64,000 nucleotides of DNA from Moniliella sp. 'wahieum' (GCA_003971905.1 RSEE01000041.1:434001-498000), one strand, 5' to 3'. Positions 28,591 to 40,730 are shown, counted from the first letter of the stretch. Notes: generated by a model from the sequence alone, not told the origin. A program made the numbers and translations.

Positions 28591-30306
28591 GATGGGACGG
28601 CCACGTCTCGGTCCGAGTTTTGCTTCTGCCTTGCCGTTTCCTGGATCCCTTGGCCTTCTGATGTCTCATGCCCTTGTCCGTGGGTTGTATCCCGCTCCCC
28701 CCCCATTCCACCCCACCCTCATTCCCCATCCTTCATCCCCCATCCCCCTTTCCACTGCGCTCGACATGCGTTCCACATCCTCTCCTGTAGCATTACCCCT
28801 CATACCCTATCTGCATGTGCTCTGTACCATCTTTACCTTTTTTCTTTTTGATTGTCCTGGTTCTTTCGCCCTCGTTCGCCCAAATACGAGGGACCGGAGG
28901 TGAGGAGGAAGGATAACGTCTCGGGCGCAAGGACAGGGGCGATGCAGAAGACAACATTCTCCTAACTAATGACGACGTGTGTACGACCGAATGCACGGGC
29001 TGGGTCCTGTAGAAGGCAACAGGGCGTCAACGATCTGGATGCGCACCTCACTGGGCGCCGTTGGGTAGCCCACTAGCCAAGATGGGCAATCCAACCCCAC
29101 CCCCAACCAGCCCGGTGCGCTCGAAAGCGCTTTTGAACTTTGAGAAGTAGACAACACTCATAAGTAGCACCTGAAATTGAACCCCCTCCGGGCGGAACCT
29201 ACCTCCACATTGCTGCCTTTCCGCGCTCCCGCCATTTTTCTTCGCCCGTGCCTTCCACCGGTGCTAGCGGTCTGCTGCTCACCACCACGCTTGTCGGCGC
29301 TGCCACCGGCGTGGCGCCCTCTCTTCTCTCCGCCCTCAGGGTACGTGCTCTTCCCTCGTCCTTTCCTCGGGATGAAATCTACCGACAGGCGGACCTAAAC
29401 CCACGCTTCTCCCTGCACCCAAATTTTCAGGGGGGTGCACAGAGGTAGTGGTTGCGGATGTTATTCGGCTGCTGAATCCACGTCAAAGTGCTTGCCGCTT
29501 ACGCTTGGCGCGGGCCATGTGCTGACCACGATCTGCTCGCTCTGAACAGATGGCCTGGGCCTGCACGCAGCCTTGATTTGATTGATGGGCTTGCGAACGG
29601 CTTTCAACGCACACAGTTACACGGTAACGTTCCTTCTCCTTGTTTTGTTATTGCCCCCTACCCTCCCCACGCCCCCTATCCCCTTCTCCCTTTCTCTCGT
29701 CTATAAGTAATTACCTGGATGAATCAGAACCAGCAGCTGGTATGAGCGCCAACGATCATCCTCCTGCCCTTGTGTTGCGAGCGGCTGGAGCGAAGAATAG
29801 ACAGCACTTGGTAAGGCCGGCCTAGGGGCGCCGGAAGTTGATACATTGCACTGCCTGATTCTTGACCGACTAAACTCTTCCATCATCGATCCACGATTAT
29901 CGATCGTCTCTGCTGGGTAGGAGCTAGTACCCAGTAGGGGAAACAGGGGCAATCTTTAATCCCGTGATAGCCGGTCGCAGGCGCTGAACGAAACCCCGAA
30001 GCCCCTCGCAAGTCCGGCCCACAGGGGCCGTGGCGCGTAGCCAGTGGAAGAACCCCACGCGGACATGAATGCAAACGCGGACTTGGTCCAGAGGCGTAGC
30101 GAGCACACGGAGAATTTGTCGGCGGCCCAAGGACGGAATCTCAGGGGGCACGCTGGGCACCTGGGCAGTGTGCGGCGAGCCCAGAACTTCGTGGATCCAC
30201 TTTTCTCCGCTCTGCCGCGCTACGCCAAACGGGATTTAAACCGCGCTCTTTCCAACCTGCTGCAACTCCATCTCCACCCCTTTCCCCCCCGATCTGGACC
30301 CCCACC
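28591..30306. other. intergenic region before ILV5
   Basis: No gene recognised in 1.7 kb. CT-rich stretches lie at 28690-28870 and 29640-29705. GGGCAGTGT lies at 30163-30171 next to CGCTGGGC, about 135 bp before the ILV5 start. Confidence 0.45.
30152..30172 (+). promoter_or_regulatory. CGCTGGGC / GGGCAGTGTG module upstream of ILV5
   Basis: Two short elements lie in tandem 135-155 bp before the ILV5 ATG, in the same combination found upstream of eEF2, the FAS1 gene, the Zn-cluster gene and the GMC gene. Regulatory role is inferred. Confidence 0.3.
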
Positions 30307-31531
30307 ATGGCTGCCCGTGCCCCTCAGACTGCCCTCCGTGCTGCCCAGCGCATCGGCCTTGCCCGCGTTGCTGCTCCCGCTCTACCTTGGCCGCTCGTGG
30401 CCTCAGCACGCTGGTTGCCGGCGGTGCGCGTGCTGCGCGCCCGGCCATGCGTGCTGCGGCGCCTACCCTCGTCCGCGGTGTGCGCACCATGAAGTTTGCC
30501 GAGACGGATGAGAAGGTGTACGAGCGCTCGGACTGGCCCGCCGAAAAGCTGCAGAGCTACTTCAAGAACGACACGTTTGCCGTCATTGGCTATGGTTCGC
30601 AAGGCTACGCCCAGTCGCTCAACTTGCGCGACAACGGCCTGAATGTGATCGTTGGTGTTCGTGAGGGTGGCCGCTCCTGGAAGGAGGCGCAGGAGGACGG
30701 ATACGTTCCTGGCAAGACGCTCTTCCCCATTGAGGAGGCCATCAACAAGGGCACCATCATCATGAACCTGCTCTCGGACGCGGCCCAGTCGGAGCTGTGG
30801 CCCAAGATTGCCCCCCTGATCACGCCGGGCAAGACGCTCTACTTTTCGCATGGCTTCTCGGTTGTCTTTAAGGACGACACGCACGTTGTGCCCCCCAAGG
30901 ATGTGGATGTGATCCTCTGCGCGCCCAAGGGCTCGGGCCGAACGGTGCGCAGTCTCTACCTCGAGGGCAAGGGAATCAACTCGTCGGTGGCCGTGTACCA
31001 GGACGTGACTGGCAAAGCCCTAGAGAAGGCTGTCGCTACCGGCATTGCGGTTGGCTCGGGGTACATTTACGAGACGACGTTTGAGAAGGAGGTGTACTCG
31101 GACCTGTATGGCGAGCGTGGTGCGCTCATGGGTGGCATCCAGGGCATGTTCAAGGCTCAGTACGACGTGCTGCGTGAGAATGGTCACTCGCCCTCGGAGG
31201 CGTTTAACGAGACGGTTGAGGAGGCGCTGCAATCGCTCTACCCGCTTGTTGGGGAACACGGCATGGACTACATGTACAAGGCCTGCTCCACCACGGCCCG
31301 CCGTGGTGCGCTGGACTGGGCGCCGAGTTTGAGAAGGCCAACAAGCCCGTGTTTGAACGCCTTTACGCTTCGGTGCGCAATGGTGACGAAACACGCCGCA
31401 CGCTCGAGTTTGCCTCGCGCCCCACGTACCGCGAGGACTACGACAAGGAAACCGACGCCATTGCTGACCAGGAGATGTGGCGCGTCGGCCACACTGTCCG
31501 TGCTCTCCGCCCGGACCGGCAGAACAAGTAA
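30307..31531 (+). CDS. ILV5: ketol-acid reductoisomerase, mitochondrial
   Basis: Second step of isoleucine/valine synthesis: isomerises and reduces acetolactate or acetohydroxybutyrate with NADPH and Mg2+. ATG 30307 starts an Ala/Arg-rich mitochondrial targeting peptide (MAARAPQTALRAAQRIGLAR). The mature protein begins around RTMKFAETDEKVYERSDW. The NADPH fold shows FAVIGYGSQGYAQSLNLRDN, then VGVREGGRSWKEA, LLSDAAQSELWPKI, YFSHGFSVVFKDDT and DVILCAPKGSGRTVRSLYLE. The knotted helical domain shows GSGYIYETTFEKEVYSDLYG, ERGALMGGIQGMFKAQYDVL, NETVEEALQSLYPLV and YKACSTTARRGALDW. The end GHTVRALRPDRQNK precedes TAA 31529. Frame changes near 30390 and 31320. No intron seen. Confidence 0.95.
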
Positions 31532-32013
31532 AATGACGACTACCCCCGCTGCTGCATATTCTCGTTTTCGTTTCATGCTTCATGCCCAAAATGTGTAATG
31601 CACCATCCCCCTCTGCACTTGCCCATCTCACGACTGTCCCATAGTGTCTCTTCAGAAGGCAAAGTCTTATGTGCTACATGGACCGAACCCAAATCTGATG
31701 AACCGGGATTGTGTGTTGGAGATATGCCACCTTAGTACTTAGTACATACACAACTGAGCTAGCTTATCCTAGTTGGCGTAAGTAGATTTGCTATGATGAC
31801 TCGCTCGCAAGACTCGAAGTGGCGTAGGTGGGTATAGAGACGGGGGGTGTTAGCGCGAGTTGCATATCGGACACCATTAATAGCCTCTTTCTTCATTAGT
31901 AGCTACGCGGCGGCTTTGTAGACTCAGTCTGTAAGCAGGCCGAAAGGCGGGGGGACAATAGTCATCCAGTGTAGCCATCATGGGTCTTGCAAGTTTGTTC
32001 GACTCGAACAAAC
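31532..32013. other. convergent spacer ILV5/LYS4
   Basis: No gene. A palindromic-looking GTTTGTTCGACTCGAACAAAC lies at 31992-32012 right at the LYS4 stop, able to form a hairpin. Confidence 0.4.
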
Positions 32014-34353
32014 TCACAAGCGCTTCCGAATCCATTCCTCCAAGCCTCCAGCCAGGAACAGATCCTGCACATTCTCCGCCACCCCAGTCTTGGTTTGGTA
32101 CGTGACCTTGGACCCGTCGGGCAACGTCTGCACCACCCGCCCGTCGGCCGAGGAAATGTCAAGGGTCTGGTCCAACGCTTGGAGGGTAGCCTTGCCGTTT
32201 GTCCCGGCGCCGCGCGCGCCCCTTGGCATACTCGGCGGTCAACGCATCCACAAGCGCAGGGCACTCAAGGCAAATCAGACCATTGTTGGTTGCGTTGCGC
32301 TTGAAAATGTCGCCAAACGAACCGGCAAGCACGATGGGCACGCCAGCATACTTGAGTGCCGTCGCCGCCTGTTCCCGCGACGAGCCCGTACCAAAGTTGT
32401 ACCCGCCCACCAGCACCACGCCCTTGCGCACCCCTTCCGGCGCCGTCTCAGCCGCATGCGCCGCACGCACCTGGGCCACCACCTTGGCAAAGTCCACATC
32501 GTAGTTCTCCATCACTACCTCGGCTGCTTGGCCGGGGTCATGTCGTCTTGGTACGTGTACTTGCCCGGGTAGAGCGCATCGGTGTTCAAGTTGTCCTGTG
32601 GCGCAAATAGGAAGGGCCCGAGAAATGAGACGGGAAACCAGGCAACAAGGTACCCTTTGCCTCGGGCTCTGCCGCCGTGGCCTCCGCGCTGGCCTGCTGC
32701 GGCGCAGCCGGCGCATTGGCCGTCCAGGAAAAGATAGGCTTGGTCATCTTGGCCAGCGACGGGTCCAAGTCGGCCGGACCACAAATCTTGCCGGCCGCCG
32801 CAGAGGCTGCGACGACGGCGGGCGACGCAAGGTAGGCCAACGCGTTAGGCGAGCCCATTCGGCCCTTGTAGTTGCGGTTGGTAGCGGAGATGCCCACCTC
32901 GCCATCTTCCAGCAGCCCCGTGCCAAGGCCAATGCAAGGCCCGCATCCGGCCGGAAGCGGTTTGGCGCCCGCAGCGAGCAACGTGCCCCAATCACCCGCC
33001 TCCTCTGACGCGCGCTGCACCACACTCGACGCCCGCAACGTAAAACTCAACGCCAGGAGCGACCTCTTGCCCTTGAGCACTTGTGCTGCCGCATGCAAGT
33101 CGGACTGGCGTGAGTTGACGCAGGAAACGAGGTAGGCCTTGTTGATGGGAATGTTTTGCTCGGCCAACTGGCTCAACGGCGTGGCGACTTTGACCGAGTT
33201 GGGGCCCGAGACGTGGGGCGCAAGCTGGCTCAGGTCCAGGCGGAGAGTTTTGCTGTAGACGGCATCGGGTCGGAACGGACGAGGTGGGGAGAGGTGCTCC
33301 AAGCGCTTGAGGTTGAGTCGCGGGTGGGTCTGGGCCAAGGAGGGAGACGAACCAAATTGGAACTTGTCCAGGCCGCGGATCAACTTTTCGCACCACGCAA
33401 CGTCGTCTCGTCCACCGCAAACACCCGGCCAACGCCCCACTCGGTGGTCATGTTGGCGATCGACAAGCGCTCATCCACACTCAACGTGCTCACCCCCGGA
33501 CCGTAAACTCAATGGCACAGTTGAGCACTTGGTCTTGATCAAGTACCCGCACAGCGCAATGATCACGTCCTTGCCGTCACCCCGGGCGGCAAGTGACCCG
33601 TCAACTCGACCTTGACTTGCTCAGGGATCTGCCACCAGGTCTGCCCCGTGGCCCAGATCGCCGCAGCATCGGTGCGGACCACCGGGGTGCCCACACAGCC
33701 AATCCCGCCATACATGTTGGAATGCGAATCGCTGGCCACGGCCAGCGTTTGGGGAAACGCATACCCTTCCTCAATCATCACTTGGTGCCCAATCCCGCGC
33801 CCAGCCGGGTAAAAGGAATATCGTGCGCCTGGCAAAGCTTGGATCTTGCTGTACTTTTCCAGGTTCTTCGGCGACTTATTCTGCACATCGTGGTCCAGCG
33901 CAAACGCCACCTGGTCCGGGTGGCAATCTTACTCGCGCCAATGGAGGGAACCTGGAACGCCAAACAACACCACACAACAACGCAACGCGTAACGTCCATC
34001 CCGGTCAGAGGGTCCGTACCAACTACATGAAATGGAACAAAGGGAGGAAGGGAAGGGGAAGAAGAAGAGGGAGAGGAAAGAGGAGTGCGTACTTGAGATG
34101 ACAGGGCCGTATTGTCATGGGTCATGACCACATTGGGACGGATGTTGACACTGTCGCCGGCCTGGACAGTGACGCCAGGGCGGAGGTCCACCGCATACCG
34201 CTGCACATCTCTCATCAGCGTTTGTGGCACCTCGGCCTGGGCGCGCGCCGAGACGCTGAACCCAGCGCGGGGGGAGGCAAAGGTGGGCGTGGAAGGGCAG
34301 GGACGCAAGAGCGCACGCGGCACCGCCCGCGACAGAGGCGGTCGAACAAGCAT
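32014..34353 (-). CDS. LYS4: homoaconitase, mitochondrial
   Basis: 4Fe-4S hydro-lyase of the fungal alpha-aminoadipate lysine pathway (homoaconitate to homoisocitrate). ATG 34353-34351 opens a targeting peptide ([19 protein letters not shown]), then [146 protein letters not shown] and [20 protein letters not shown] (three cluster cysteines). The swivel domain follows: [40 protein letters not shown]. It ends EEWIRKRL at 32014. An intron at 34092-33952 (GTACGC/TCCAG, 141 bp) joins ALSSQ to VPSIGASKI. Several 1-2 nt frame changes. DHDVQNKS and the two-part layout fit LYS4 rather than LEU1 or ACO1. Confidence 0.92.
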
Positions 34354-35542
34354 GGGCGCGAGTTGGTGGTGGTGGGGTAGTGGTGGTGGCGGCGGCGGCG
34401 GTTAGCGGTGCCCTGGAGCGATGGAAATGGAGCGCCAGGTTGGGGCGGAGTAATTACTGGGCTGTCCAATGCGAATCACGCTTTTTTTTCCACCGCCTCC
34501 CCCAGCGGGCAGTTGCGGATTTATGGCGCCAGAAGAATATTTGTCAGACATTTCCGGCAGCGCGTCAGCGTTCGACATTTCACGTTGATTTCCCTAAGTC
34601 ATGTGACTCCAACGCGGAGGCACTCGACAATCGCGGGGGCTGTTAACTGTCAACATGTCACTGGCACACAGACGATTAGCAGTCGCGGACCACAGAACCC
34701 CCTTCGTTATGCCAGTTGGTGCCCGCTGTCATAGTTTCTGTCACGCGGTCCACGCAGCTCAAGTCAGCATGGTGGCCAGCTCTTGTCGTCCGCCATTCCC
34801 TCTCCACACGGCAAAACTCCTTCGCCGTCAAAGTGCCGCATCGTTCGTCTCCAAAGGACAATTCCCTTACACGACTATGGCCCGGGCCCCTGTCCAGAGT
34901 CCACCCATGATGCATGGCACTGGCTATGCCCAATACACCCCCCCCCACCCATGCCTCTCCCATTGCGCCGGCCATCGGAATCGGGACAGATGCCGCCACG
35001 GAGGGTACTATACAGGGAGCGTGTGGATTCAGAGTGGGCTACCGACGTAACAACAGAGCTCAAAGACAGACACGCTAAGCTGGAGTTCCACCGCGCGCAC
35101 ACCAAGGAAGGAAAGAATAGGGAGGGAACTTGGGGGGGGGGGAAGAAACAAGGTATACTGTATAATCGAACCGCGTGGGAGACGCTGCTTCTCCCAGTAG
35201 ATAGGCCAGAGAGCCCAAAGGAGAGACCGAATGGGATGCGCGTGTAGAAACGAGAAAGCTTTTAGGGTATGCGAGCATGTGGGGAAGGGAAAGTAGAGTC
35301 AGGGATGGGGTTGTGAGGGGGATGATGGTCATGGGGCATCATATGTGTTGGGGTTCTGCTCGGTAAATATCGAAGAAGCAAGACAATATTGGGGACAATC
35401 CCTAGTCAGCTGGATGGACCATAGGTATACTGACTGGCACACAGTCCTAACACTCCCAGAGAAAGTGCAAGGTAGCCTGCCAACGCTCCGACCACAGGGT
35501 AGGGAAAGACGCAGATCAACAAAAGGGGCCATATACTAGGTC
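34354..35542. other. intergenic region upstream of LYS4
   Basis: The first 60 bp above LYS4 holds a GGT/GGC microsatellite (34361-34402). Short CT- and AT-rich stretches otherwise. No gene recognised. Confidence 0.45.
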
Positions 35543-36967
35543 TCAAGAGGCCAGGTATACTGCCGCCATCGATCCCGCAGCGACAGCAAGCCAGCAAATC
35601 GTGTGGACGTAGAGCAAGCCTGCGGTATTGGGCTTGCCCTTCCCTGACCCATTCCCATTTGAACCACTGCCACCCGAACCATTGCCACCGTTGGAACCAG
35701 ACGGGTTGTTACCAGTACCGTTGGGCCCGCCTGTACCGGTGGTATTGGCGCCATTGTCATTGCCAGCGACGGTGGAGAGTAAACCCCGAAGCGGGATTGT
35801 GGGCATCTGGTCCGGGCACGTCGGGGCCCTGGGTCGAGCCGGCATTGTCGCCCTGGATGAACCCTATGACGGGACCATGGAAGGACTTGCGTGCGGACAG
35901 CGCCGCTTGGACCGAACGCGACGCGTTATAGTTGGTGTCGAGCAGCACATTGTCCAGTGTATGGATCACGCCGTTTTTGGAGATAATGTCAGATTGGATG
36001 ATCTGCGCCCAGCTGGTCCCAACACGGATCGAGTTGTTGCTCGGCTCATAGTACATGTCTTGCCCCGCCGCATTGACCAGCGATCCTTGGGTGCGCAGCA
36101 GCGCGCGTAAATACCGCCCGGTTCTGGATAATGTGCTGCAAGGCCACCAGCGTTGCGTTGCCCGTTGCGTTGATCTGGGACGAGGCGGACGTCCAGGCCT
36201 CCGTTGTCGGCACAAACACCGTCACCCCAGGCAGCGAGTCGAGGTCGTTGACGGTAAAGTAGGTTGAGTTGGCCAGCGTGGTGACCAGCTGGGTCTGGTG
36301 GGCGACAAAACTGAGCGTGTAGGACGTTGTACCGGGCACGGTGATGGCTTGGGCAATGGGTGCCACGGTAATGTTGTTGGAAATGGTGTAGGGCGTCTCG
36401 GTTACCGCGTCGGAATTCAACCCCTCAAAGACGTCAAACGGGCCGTCGCCCCGCTTCGAGAGGGAGATGGGAAGACCGTTGCCACCGGGCTGAGCAGAGA
36501 ATGAGCCATCGGTAAGGAGGGAATACCCAAGAGCGTGGGTAGGTGCGTTGGGGATCTGGTCGACTGGGAAAGAGCCATTGAGGACTGAGAGACGGCAGCA
36601 TTTTCACCAGTTAGAACCTCCGCCCAAGAAAACCAACGGAGAGAGCACACAGATACATACCGTGCTGCAAGAGTGTGGCGCGAAGCTCGGTCTGGTTGCC
36701 CGAGACCCAGGTGGGGAGACCCGTCACGGCACTGTCCACAGGCGCCAGGAAGAGCTTCTCGCCCGCGTTGGCGACGATCGTGTTGGCGACGTCCATGTTG
36801 CTGGAAAGCAGGGTAGCGAGCTGGGTAAGGTTGTGAGACTTGAGATCGTTGATGAGCGTATCGCTGGCGTTGTTGGTCGCCTGGCGGGACTGGGGCTGGG
36901 GCAGAGCGTATGCTGCGGCAGCGGCGGCCGTGGCAGCAGCAACAGCAACAACAGCGGTGGTGTGCAT
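35543..36967 (-). CDS. secreted fasciclin (FAS1) domain protein, probably GPI-anchored
   Basis: Cell-surface adhesion-type protein. ATG 36967-36965: [20 protein letters not shown] is a signal peptide. The first FAS1-like unit shows INDLKSHNLTQLATLLSSN, VANTIVANAGEKLFLAPVDS and LRATLLQHV-LNGSF. The second shows LVTTLANSTYFTVNDLDSLP, GVTVFVPTTEAWTS, ATLVALQHIIQNRAVFT, GQDMYYEPSNNSIRVG and DIISKNGVIHTLDNVLL. The tail is rich in Gly/Asn/Ser/Thr (TGTGGPNGTGNNPSG), then a hydrophobic end AVAAGSMAAVYLAS, consistent with a GPI signal. There are many N-x-S/T sites. An intron at 36660-36585 (GTATGT/CTCAG, 76 bp) splits CAC G|TC. Stop 35545-35543. A few frame changes near 36110, 36420 and 35780. Confidence 0.85.
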
Positions 36968-38185
36968 GGCAAGGAGAGGCCAGAGCCCACCACAAGAACA
37001 GAAGGGGAGAAGGAAGAGGGGCGGGTGGGGGCAATCTGGGCCGCCGCGGGACAGTCCCTGCATTATATGCTGGGGGGGGGCATAATAGACTGATCGGACG
37101 AGACGAAACGATGGGTGGGGGTGGTGGGTGGTGGGCAGAAGGCCGCGGGGCAGTGTGGTGCTGCCGCTGGGAGTGTTTGCATTGCCGCGCCTCTCACAAC
37201 AGCCATCGTGCTGGGCAAGCGCGCTCCTCGGCTGTAATGCGATTGTGTGCTGGGCAGCAAAAACCAGATGAACGGTAGCGTATAACTGGATCTACCGGAC
37301 AGACGGGAGCACTGCCCCCGCAGCGCGACCCTGGTTTGGTCTGGGTGTCTGTGCCCCGTGCATGCCATGCGCACCACAGGGGAATGGAAGCGCGCTGCGA
37401 GGGGAAGCGCGAAGCTACTTAGTACTATGGTCTGCCCCGTGCATCCTGTGCATGCACAGGGCGCACCCAGTAACAGGCCGCCCCCAGCTCGGCTCCGGGT
37501 GGGCTGCTTGTGGCTTGTCCACGGGGTTCCTTCAACTGGGAGGATCGGAGAGGGGGCGCAGCATCATTATAGGCGAGGGAGGTGTCGGGATAATGACTTC
37601 CGCACACAGCGGGAATAACCCACGGTCGATCTGTTATTGCTACTTCGTCGTATATACTGTGCCTGTGAGAACCCCTCTCGCCCTTGTCAATCTGCGTTCC
37701 CGCAAGCAAAACTAACCCGGGTAGTACTATACACACCAGAGGAGAGGCGAGGCTTTGTAGACCTTCATTAGGCATATAGGTTGGTCACGTTGATCAGCTC
37801 ACGGTGCCAACCGCGCCATACTGTTGTTGGTTGTTCATGCTCATCTGTCATTTCCGACGGCCGTTACCGCCTTGTTTGGTCCCGTGGTCCCGTACATAGG
37901 CCAAGGCACCTTATCACCCTTTGCCCCTTGTTTGAGCTCCAAAGCCTCCACGGGTACACTCCGGCTAGTTCGAACCCCGGTCTCCTCTTGGTGCCACAAA
38001 AGGCTTAGACGTTAACGTTTAAAACCACCACCACCGCGATTGCATTTTGTTCGATATATATCCAGAGGTTTTCCACCCAAATTCCTGGGTCCCTCCGGAA
38101 TTGCACGCGTTATCCGTGCCGTTTTGCGTTCGCAGTATATAGGCACAAAAATTTTGGCTAGGGGTCCTTTCTAGACAGGTTGGTG
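36968..38185. other. upstream region of FAS1 gene
   Basis: GGGGCAGTGC (37318-37309, minus sense) with GTGCTGGGC at 37202 and 37250. No other gene recognised. A tRNA-like GTTCGAACC at 37967 was examined and rejected. Confidence 0.4.
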
Positions 38186-38189
38186 CCCT

Positions 38190-38215
38190 GAGGCCTGAGG
38201 CCTGATGATCGATAA
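38190..38215. repeat. TNA-heptads, GGCC then TCGA type
   Basis: Two TGAGGCC units in register, then TGA and TGATCGA. Confidence 0.65.
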
Positions 38216-38591
38216 GGTGCTTCACAGGGGGAGGCCGCCAGAGGTCGCCTCGTTCTTCTATTACAAAAGTCAGGGAGAGTACTTACGCCAAAATGACGTT
38301 GTTGCATGTGTGTCCCCCGCACGAAAAAGCAATAGGGGAACCCTACCTAATACTGCTGTGTGGAGATTCCGCCGGGAAAGACGTCTCTTCCAACAATCCC
38401 CGCAACGTTCCACGACGCTCCACTTCTAAGATCAGTCGCTACGCGCAATCTCTGCACCGGGCCCAACAAATGTCAACGAGACAGGGCAGCGAAAAAGGAG
38501 AAAGACAGGGAGAGTGTTGATTATGTCGCGGAAATAATCCAATCGATCTTTCCATATAGTGTGGTACGGCCGGTACCTAATATAACCCTCC

Positions 38592-38650
38592 TCAGGCCTG
38601 AGCTTCAGGCCTCATGCGTCACGGCAGTTGAAGATCATCGATCAGCCAAG
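38592..38650. repeat. TNA-heptads, mixed GGCC/AGCT/TGCG/TCGA
   Basis: TCAGGCC, TGAGCT, TCAGGCC, TCATGCG, TCACGG follow each other at 6-7 nt steps, then TCATCGATCA. Confidence 0.65.
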
Positions 38651-38952
38651 ATCGACAATTGAAAACCCGTGCACTCAATACACATTGTCGTGCTCATCGT
38701 CATCGACATCCCTACGGACCATCGGGATAAACTTGGTGAACATTGGCCGAGCCTGTGAGCTCACAACACCAAGGCAGCCCAGGGGCATCGTCGACACTGC
38801 CGTTTCCGGCTAAATATGGCATGCTCGCCCGGGTATATTGTGCCGACGCGTACGTAAGGGCTTCTATCAGTTCTAGTTGCTGGGTAAGCCACACGGACTT
38901 TTCTACTGGGGCAGTTTGTGCACTGAAAATTGTGAATGCAAAGAACGTGAAC

Positions 38953-38990
38953 CATCATGCATCATGCAACCATGAATCATGCGCCAGGAC
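38953..38990. repeat. TNA-heptads, TGCA type
   Basis: TCATGCA twice in register, then a variant, then ATCATGCG. Confidence 0.6.
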
Positions 38991-39123
38991 CGTTTGCGTT
39001 GTGCTGTGCTTTGCAAGGGTGCTCTGAGGATACGAAACAGGTACCCGGTCCGCCTCCCCAGCTCCCCCAGGTTCTCTTAAGCTCTTCCCCCTCCCCCTCT
39101 GGCGTCTGAGATGGAGTTCGATC

Positions 39124-39165
39124 TGAGATCTGACCAGTGACTAGTGACTAGTGACTAGTAACTCG
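39124..39165. repeat. TNA-heptads, GATC then CTAG type (six units in exact register)
   Basis: TGAGATC, TGACCAG, three TGACTAG, TAACTCG: T-N-A falls every seventh base for six units. 39137-39163 recurs as an exact 27-nt inverted copy at 51437-51463. Confidence 0.75.
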
Positions 39166-39399
39166 TGCCCTCTCTATCGGCAAATCTTTCGGTCTCTCTT
39201 TTCCAGCGCCACACGGGCCACTGCACAAGTGATAAATTGCGCCCTGGGTTGACGACGTTGACGCGTCGACACCAAGTTGATTGTATAGTGAGACTGGCTA
39301 CCTGCCGCGCACACCGAGTAAAGAGGCAACAACAAAACGGGAAGTTTCTTTCACTCACCCTCCTGCTCCACACGAGTTTGGCGCAAGGAACGGTTCATA

Positions 39400-39628
39400 T
39401 GTGAACGCTGAGTTGAACTCAACGCTGAACCGTGGGCACGGCTTTTCCAGGTACGATGATAAGAAGAGGCACATGCCATGGTGCAATCGCATGAGAGTAC
39501 ACAGAACGGGAAAAGGACATTATGGCTTGCAAGCCGGCCCCTGCCGGCCCGCGTGAGGCCCGTGAGGCCTCAGATCTCCGAGGGCCTGAGACCTTTTGAG
39601 GTTAGCCTGAGGCCTGACTCAGGCCTAT
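39400..39628. repeat. TNA-heptads, mixed and GGCC/GATC types
   Basis: TGAACGC, TGAGT, TGAACTC and TGAACCG lie at 39402-39431. TGAGGCC, TCAGATC, TGAGACC, TGAGGCC and a terminal TGACTCAGGCC lie at 39549-39628. Confidence 0.6.
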
Positions 39629-39782
39629 GCAAATGAGCATGATCCTATGATCAACACGACACATACCCCTACGTGTCGTTTATTGGTAGATCATCTCAAA
39701 CATGGTGGATCTGCTTGCATGCGCGGCCCACGTGCCAACTTCTATGTGTAGGACTACAGATGACTCTCGAGGCTGGCCGCGT

Positions 39783-39862
39783 TCAACGTTCAACGTACGT
39801 TCAACGTTCAACGTACGTTCAACGTTCAACGTACGTTCAACGTTCAACGTTTTCAACGTACA
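39783..39862. repeat. 18-bp tandem repeat built from TCAACGT heptads
   Basis: The unit is two TCAACGT heptads plus ACGT (18 bp), about four copies, the last losing the ACGT and followed by TTTCAACGT. AACGTT and ACGT cores make it almost wholly self-complementary. Confidence 0.9.
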
Positions 39863-39939
39863 CTTCAATTGCTGGAGCAGTGCATGTGACTCTCGGTAGT
39901 AGTACTCGGCCTCACTTGGAAGTTGGCGATGGCGTTGTC

Positions 39940-40100
39940 GATAATTACGCGTTACGCAACGATAATCGACAATCGATAAACTAAACTTGATAGCTTTTGA
40001 TAACAATCACTCAGAGACCTATTTCAGCCATAGATGCGGTTGGTCCGAGACATGCCGATGTGCAGTAGACGGGCTGGGCGCAGTGGGCTCCCGGTTATCG
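39940..40100. repeat. TCGA-type units around TAATCGA/CAATCGA
   Basis: GATAATCGACAATCGATAA at 39960-39978 and TTATCGATTATCGG at 40093-40106 are short matches to the 40731 array. Confidence 0.55.
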
Positions 40101-40224
40101 ATTATCGGGTGGCAATATACAAGGAAAACAATACCTGTCCGCCCCCTTCGATACCCGGTACGCGGTAACCAACGGTAAAATGCATCCTGATTGAATGATA
40201 TAGATAGCCCGCTGTGGCGCTGAG

Positions 40225-40275
40225 AAGCTCTGCCAAGAGGGCTGAGGCTGAGAGGCTGAGATCTGAGAGTCACTT
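40225..40275. repeat. TNA-heptads, GATC/GGC types
   Basis: TGAGGC, TGAGAGGC, TGAGATC, TGAGAGTC follow one another at 6-8 nt steps. Confidence 0.5.
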
Positions 40276-40519
40276 TAAATTGACAGTATCGTCATGCTCA
40301 TGGCGGATGGCGCTGGCTCTGCATGGGCACTGGCACGGGAGAGGGAAAGCCCACGGTTGGGCGTGGACGTGTAGTTGCTTCTCACGTAGCAATAAGCCGT
40401 GGTAAAGCAAGGCAATTCCAGGAAAGCCAAAGTGCCTACTACACCTCCTGTCTACAAGGAACGGGTTGGTGCGGGGTACACTGCCCCCATGCTCCCGCTC
40501 CCGCGTATTTAAATTCTGT

Positions 40520-40550
40520 GACAAACGTTAAACGTTAAACGTTAAACAGG
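40520..40550. repeat. TNA-heptads, TAAACGT type
   Basis: Three AAACGTT units at exact 7-nt spacing, here with TAA in place of TGA/TCA. Confidence 0.7.
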
Positions 40551-40730
40551 GCTGGGTGCGGTGGCGCGCACGAGACGGCACGAGCGTGTGGCAAGGTGTG
40601 GGTGGCCCCACGGCAAACAGGAGGCGTTTTGTCCTCCTGAGCTGGAGGCTGAGCTTGAGCATCGCATTGTGTTGCACCATCTGCATCACATGCATCATCG
40701 GCAAAGTCCGGACATGTTCCCCTGTACCGA

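Noticed and set aside
30324-30884. 186-codon frame antisense to ILV5
   Set aside because: Complement of conserved ILV5 coding sequence; no independent evidence.
37950-38010. tRNA-like GGCTAGTTCGAACCCCGG (box B match)
   Set aside because: The T stem does not pair and no D arm or anticodon arm can be placed on either strand.
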